Assembly (NCBI GenBank): GCA_003661105.1
Contig: QMVM01000069.1
Location: 1 to 9,133, forward strand
Length of the DNA stretch: 9,133 nucleotides
DNA from: Methanosarcinales archaeon
GTDB lineage: Archaea > Halobacteriota > Methanosarcinia > Methanosarcinales > Methanogasteraceae
Reading direction: 5' to 3'
The position numbers were made by a program, and so were the translations under genes. Below are positions 6,844 to 9,133 of this stretch, one piece after another. Under the pieces are notes generated by a model. The model saw nothing but the letters and a program-made list of their open reading frames with translations. It did no database searches and was not told the DNA's origin. Position 1 is the stretch's first letter; each line of letters begins with the position of its first letter.

Positions 6844-7189
6844 GAAGAGTTGTTATGTGCGAAGTTGGGTTTAAGTATTGGGTTTCAGGGTTGCCGACCT
6901 GCCCCGGATATTTGCATCTCCGGGAGCGGCCATCCCACATTTTTCGCTGCTTGCGCTTTCCGCCCGACATCCGAAACTATATGACCCATCTGCACCGCAA
7001 GCATGCGACTGCGGACTGATCGAAACCCGACGCGGAGCATAGAATCAGCAGCGGGAGGACCTTGCCATACTTCGTTGACATCGCTTGATGCTATTAGAAC
7101 ACCGACAGAAGAACATCGAAGAGGTTTGCAACGCCTGAAGTGTGAATCGTCTTCCTGATCGCCCGGAACGATACTTTTTCTGGCAGCCC
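6844..7189 (-). other. Intergenic region without a convincing gene, hairpin-rich
   Basis: These 346 bp separate the helicase from the radical SAM gene. One hairpin at 6903-6924 reads CCCGGAGAT-GCAA-ATATCCGGG on the minus strand: nine positions with one G-A mismatch and a GNRA-type loop. A second possible stem is CCGCA/TGCGG at 6995-7014. A frame opening with GTG at 7193 (overlapping the helicase stop as GTGA) runs to 6885, but its 102-residue translation is rich in Arg, Ser and Cys and matches no family I know. No tRNA, C/D-box guide, RNase P or SRP RNA signature was recognised. It may hold an unassigned RNA or the eroded 3' part of a longer helicase gene. Confidence 0.35.
6870..6878 (-). promoter_or_regulatory. 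TATA box of the radical SAM gene
   Basis: ATACTTAAA on the minus strand lies about 31 nt before the ATG at 6843. A start site 25 nt downstream would leave only about 6 nt of leader, and no Shine-Dalgarno match precedes the ATG. Both observations fit a leaderless mRNA. Confidence 0.5.
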
Positions 7190-8821
7190 TCACTTCAAGA
7201 CCTCTGCAACATACCGCTCCCTATCGCTTAAGTCCTGCGTGTACCACTTCTTTGATTCGGACTTCACGAGGTCTGCTGGCAGTAGATAAGAGAAGGAACC
7301 TTCCGACGCATGTTTTTTGAACTTCGCAGTGGCAATTCCTCCCTTTGCCGGCTTTACATACAGCCTCTCAAAGGACACCCTGACGATCCGCCACACCCTT
7401 CCACCAAGCACAAATATCTCGTCAACCGGATACTGCACCTCGCCGATCGTTTGTCTGGAACTGACGTCTATAACTGCAACCACTTTGTTTGAGGGAATAT
7501 TCGAATGAATCTCACCCTTTGCTCCAAGATCCATCAATCTGGTTGTTGCACGCCACGTCTCATGCCATTTTTCGATCCATTCGCTCTTCACAAGGTGACT
7601 TAAGATGTCGCGCAGTTCGTCTTCCGGACAAAACCCTCCGAAAAGATTCAGAAGGTGGAAATCGGTAAGCCCGCATGGGCTGGCATAAAGCGAGGAGAAG
7701 ACCTGTTGCACCACAACAGACGGATCGTACAAGTAGTCAACCGGTTCGAGGTATCCCGCCATCGCAGCGTGAAACATACGTTCAAGCAGCATCTGTTCAT
7801 CCGCAGAACCATACATGGCAAAGACGCGGTTTCGTTGCATACGCCTGCTCCCCCGACCAATCCGCTGGAGCAGCGATGATATGCTCCACGGGACTTCTGC
7901 AAGCACGATGGCGTCAATATCTCCGATATCAATCCCTATCTCGAGCGTCATGGTAGCCACACAGACTCCATACTGCGCGTCCTTCATGAAACTCTCGGCT
8001 TCTCCGCGAATAGATCTGCTCAAACTGCCATGATGGACAACGACGCGGCTATGACCCCAGAGATCCATGCATTCCCTGGAAAACCCCTCCACTGTTGCTC
8101 TCTTATTGCAAAAGATGAGCAGCTTCCGGATGTTCTCTCTTTTTACGCAGTCATATAGTTCTTCAGCCGATTCCACAAGTGTGTACTCAATTTCTCGTTT
8201 ATCAGAGTCGGTGATAACCTCAAAATCTCCAAGATATCTTCCCCCCACATCCTCCGGAGATGCTATGGTGGCAGAGAGGGCATAGACATTAAAATCTGTT
8301 TCTGAAAGATGTTTTAGTCTTTTTAAAAGGATCCTGAGTTGATCTCCTCGATATGTATTGTCTATAAGATGTATTTCATCGAGTATCACCGCTTTTATCT
8401 TCTTAAACGAGCCGGGGTGTCTGCAAATCATCGAATCAAACGACTCGGGTGTGGTGATCAAGACATCCGGAGACTTGGCCGGGTTAAATCGTGGCGTATC
8501 GCCGGTCTTTAACGACACCGAGACTCCAAGTTCATCCATCTGCTCCTTGAGGCGGTCGTGCATATCATTAACCAGTGCCTTCGTCGGAGCGATGTAGAGA
8601 ATCGTAATGCCATTCATGCCGCCCCATGCTTCCTTCAAATGCCTCTCGATAAGCGGTGCAATCACAGCTTCGGTCTTTCCACTGGCGGTAGACGAGACGA
8701 TGATTGCGTTCTTCCCTGCAAGGACTACGGGAATGGCTTGTGATTGAATCGGAAGGAGCCTGCCGTACCTGCCAAAGAAAGTAATCCACGTACGCCTGAG
8801 CCTTCGTCTGTCAGAATCCAT
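7190..8821 (-). CDS. Compact Lhr-like superfamily 2 DEAD/DEAH-type helicase
   Basis: The protein is an ATP-dependent nucleic-acid helicase or translocase of 543 residues. Motifs in order: Q-like LLPIQ (22-26), Walker A STASGKT (44-50), Ia APTKALVND (78-86), Ib TTPES (123-127), II DEIH (148-151), III SAT (183-185), IV LIFCNKR (235-241), V ATMTLEIGIDIGDID (289-303) and VI QRIGRGSRR (319-327). After the two RecA domains comes a probable winged-helix part (about 370-440) and a segment FVLGGRVWRIVRVSFERLYVKPAKGG (470-495) like the region after the winged helix in Lhr proteins. Lhr cores usually run well beyond 800 residues, so this is a short form or is truncated. ATG 8821, with GGAG 9 nt upstream (8831-8834), is preferred to an in-frame TTG at 8869. 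A role in DNA repair or in RNA handling are both possible. Confidence 0.85.
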   Translation of the reverse strand: MDSDRRRLRRTWITFFGRYGRLLPIQSQAIPVVLAGKNAIIVSSTASGKTEAVIAPLIERHLKEAWGGMNGITILYIAPTKALVNDMHDRLKEQMDELGVSVSLKTGDTPRFNPAKSPDVLITTPESFDSMICRHPGSFKKIKAVILDEIHLIDNTYRGDQLRILLKRLKHLSETDFNVYALSATIASPEDVGGRYLGDFEVITDSDKREIEYTLVESAEELYDCVKRENIRKLLIFCNKRATVEGFSRECMDLWGHSRVVVHHGSLSRSIRGEAESFMKDAQYGVCVATMTLEIGIDIGDIDAIVLAEVPWSISSLLQRIGRGSRRMQRNRVFAMYGSADEQMLLERMFHAAMAGYLEPVDYLYDPSVVVQQVFSSLYASPCGLTDFHLLNLFGGFCPEDELRDILSHLVKSEWIEKWHETWRATTRLMDLGAKGEIHSNIPSNKVVAVIDVSSRQTIGEVQYPVDEIFVLGGRVWRIVRVSFERLYVKPAKGGIATAKFKKHASEGSFSYLLPADLVKSESKKWYTQDLSDRERYVAEVLK

Positions 8822-8942
8822 CCGGCAATGCTCCAATCGGCTTATCAGGATGAGAACGAGTGAGATCAAGAGATTCTGTCAGCCCCTCGACGAATCTGCG
8901 AGGTTCCGGAGCCGATGTTTCGACAGGCTCGTTTGCATCCAT
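8811..8942 (-). CDS. Possible small protein coupled to the helicase gene, or gene remnant
   Basis: A 43-codon frame runs from ATG 8942 and ends 11 nt inside the helicase gene, an overlap geometry typical of coupled archaeal genes. The product would be acidic and proline-containing, starting MDANEPVETSAPEPRRF and ending IGALPDGF; I recognise no domain. There is no Shine-Dalgarno site, and a start site from the TATA box at 8950-8959 would fall inside the frame. The frame also stays open back across the transposon end, so it could be the tail of a gene cut by the insertion, or simply leader sequence. Confidence 0.25.
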   Translation of the reverse strand: MDANEPVETSAPEPRRFVEGLTESLDLTRSHPDKPIGALPDGF

Positions 8943-8949
8943 GTCTGTG

Positions 8950-8959
8950 AAATATACTT
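8950..8959 (-). promoter_or_regulatory. Putative TATA box of the helicase transcript
   Basis: AAGTATATTT on the minus strand is a plausible archaeal TATA box. Initiation near 8930 would give a leader of about 110 nt to the helicase ATG. It lies within about ten bases of the transposon right end, so the insertion has either just spared or replaced the upstream part of the promoter. Confidence 0.4.
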
Positions 8960-8967
8960 GTGGTGTC

Positions 8968-9029
8968 GTGACTTCCTCCCCGCTACAAGTAACGGGGCGT
9001 CCTGATTCATAGCGGTTGCTCATGCAACC
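8968..9029 (-). ncRNA. Right end of an IS200/IS605-type element and likely 3' scaffold of the TnpB omegaRNA
   Basis: Downstream of the tnpB frame lie two hairpins. The first, GGTTGC-ATGA-GCAACC (9014-9029), carries the tnpB stop codon in its loop. The second (8978-8997) pairs CCCCGTTAC with GTAGCGGGG around a TT centre, eight Watson-Crick pairs plus one U-G. It is followed by GAGGAAGTCAC, an ending typical of such elements in archaea and bacteria. TnpB guide RNAs are known to end at this boundary and continue into flanking DNA as the guide. The exact 5' end of the RNA is not visible and the 3' limit, near 8968, is inferred from this motif. Confidence 0.65.
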
Positions 9030-9133
9030 ATCTCCACAGGCGTTAATTCCGGGCAGTCCGCCCGTACATATCTGTTTTTGATGTTGATTGCGGCGTTGTG
9101 ATCCCGACCCATGACCGCCCCACAGTCAGGACA
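9020..9133 (-). CDS. tnpB: TnpB RNA-guided nuclease, C-terminal end (partial)
   Basis: Only the last 37 codons are in the window; the gene continues past the right edge. The fragment opens with CPDCG, the second cysteine pair of the TnpB zinc ribbon, and continues GRDHNAAINIKNR, where the Asp is the third acidic residue of the RuvC-like nuclease site. It ends ELTPVEMVA before TGA. TnpB is the ancestor of Cas12 nucleases and cuts DNA guided by an omegaRNA made from the element's right end. Whether tnpA is present and whether the upstream catalytic residues are intact cannot be seen here. Confidence 0.93.
   Translation of the reverse strand, partial: CPDCGAVMGRDHNAAINIKNRYVRADCPELTPVEMVA

Noticed and set aside
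6665..6970. Frame overlapping the start of the radical SAM gene
   Set aside because: It overlaps the well-supported radical SAM coding region in another frame and is rich in Arg/Gly shadow sequence.
7010..7030. T-loop-like sequence GGGTTTCGATC on the minus strand, hinting at a tRNA
   Set aside because: It does not match GGTTCRANNC properly, and no acceptor or anticodon stem can be paired around it.
6885..7193. Possible 102-codon gene starting with GTG after the helicase
   Set aside because: The GTGA overlap is suggestive, but there is no Shine-Dalgarno site, the composition is unusual and no family is recognised; it is kept only as part of the unexplained gap.
8822..8869. Extension of the helicase to a TTG start at 8869
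   Set aside because: It adds a hydrophobic stretch (ISLVLILIS) not expected in this family, whereas ATG 8821 has GGAG at a suitable distance.
1..9133. CRISPR array or tandem repeats
   Set aside because: No direct repeat of 20 nt or more with regular spacing was seen on reading the window.

Overview
The window looks archaeal, most likely from a methanogen-like or ANME-like member of the Euryarchaeota/Halobacteriota. It carries A-type (archaeal) ATP synthase subunits F, A and B and a group II chaperonin (thermosome). TATA-box promoters, sometimes with very short leaders, precede several genes. A GrpE is also present, which is known from archaea that have acquired the DnaK system. The exact lineage cannot be fixed from this sequence alone. 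Every gene I can support lies on the minus strand, so the biological reading direction is from the right end (9133) to the left end (1).

Layout in reading direction. (1) 9133-8968: the last 37 codons of a TnpB nuclease of the IS200/IS605 (IS1341-like) group, then its right end, with one hairpin over the tnpB stop codon and a second GC-rich hairpin that is probably the 3' scaffold of an omegaRNA. (2) 8821-7190: a compact Lhr-like SF2 helicase that begins about 145 bp after the transposon end; its likely TATA box lies in the first flanking bases. (3) 7189-6844: about 346 bp with no convincing gene but several hairpins. (4) 6843-5875: a radical SAM protein with a SPASM-like cysteine tail, with a TATA box giving a nearly leaderless mRNA. 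(5) 5783-4152 and 4165-3623: a thermosome subunit and GrpE, overlapping by 14 nt, behind a clear promoter and Shine-Dalgarno site. (6) 3622-3432: a leader region with hairpins and a second promoter. (7) 3431-29: atpF, atpA and atpB with overlapping ends; subunit D would be expected just past the left edge.

Functionally the window joins a protein-folding unit (thermosome plus the DnaK nucleotide exchange factor GrpE) to the catalytic head of the ATP synthase. Upstream are a nucleic-acid helicase and a radical SAM enzyme whose substrate is unknown. No complete new defence system is visible. The points most worth a second look are the perfect hairpins built on or beside stop codons (atpB, tnpB, radical SAM gene, grpE), the thermosome-grpE coupling without dnaK/dnaJ, the thermosome tail lacking the usual Gly-Gly-Met repeats, the ATP synthase operon starting at subunit F, and the TnpB/omegaRNA end next to the helicase promoter.
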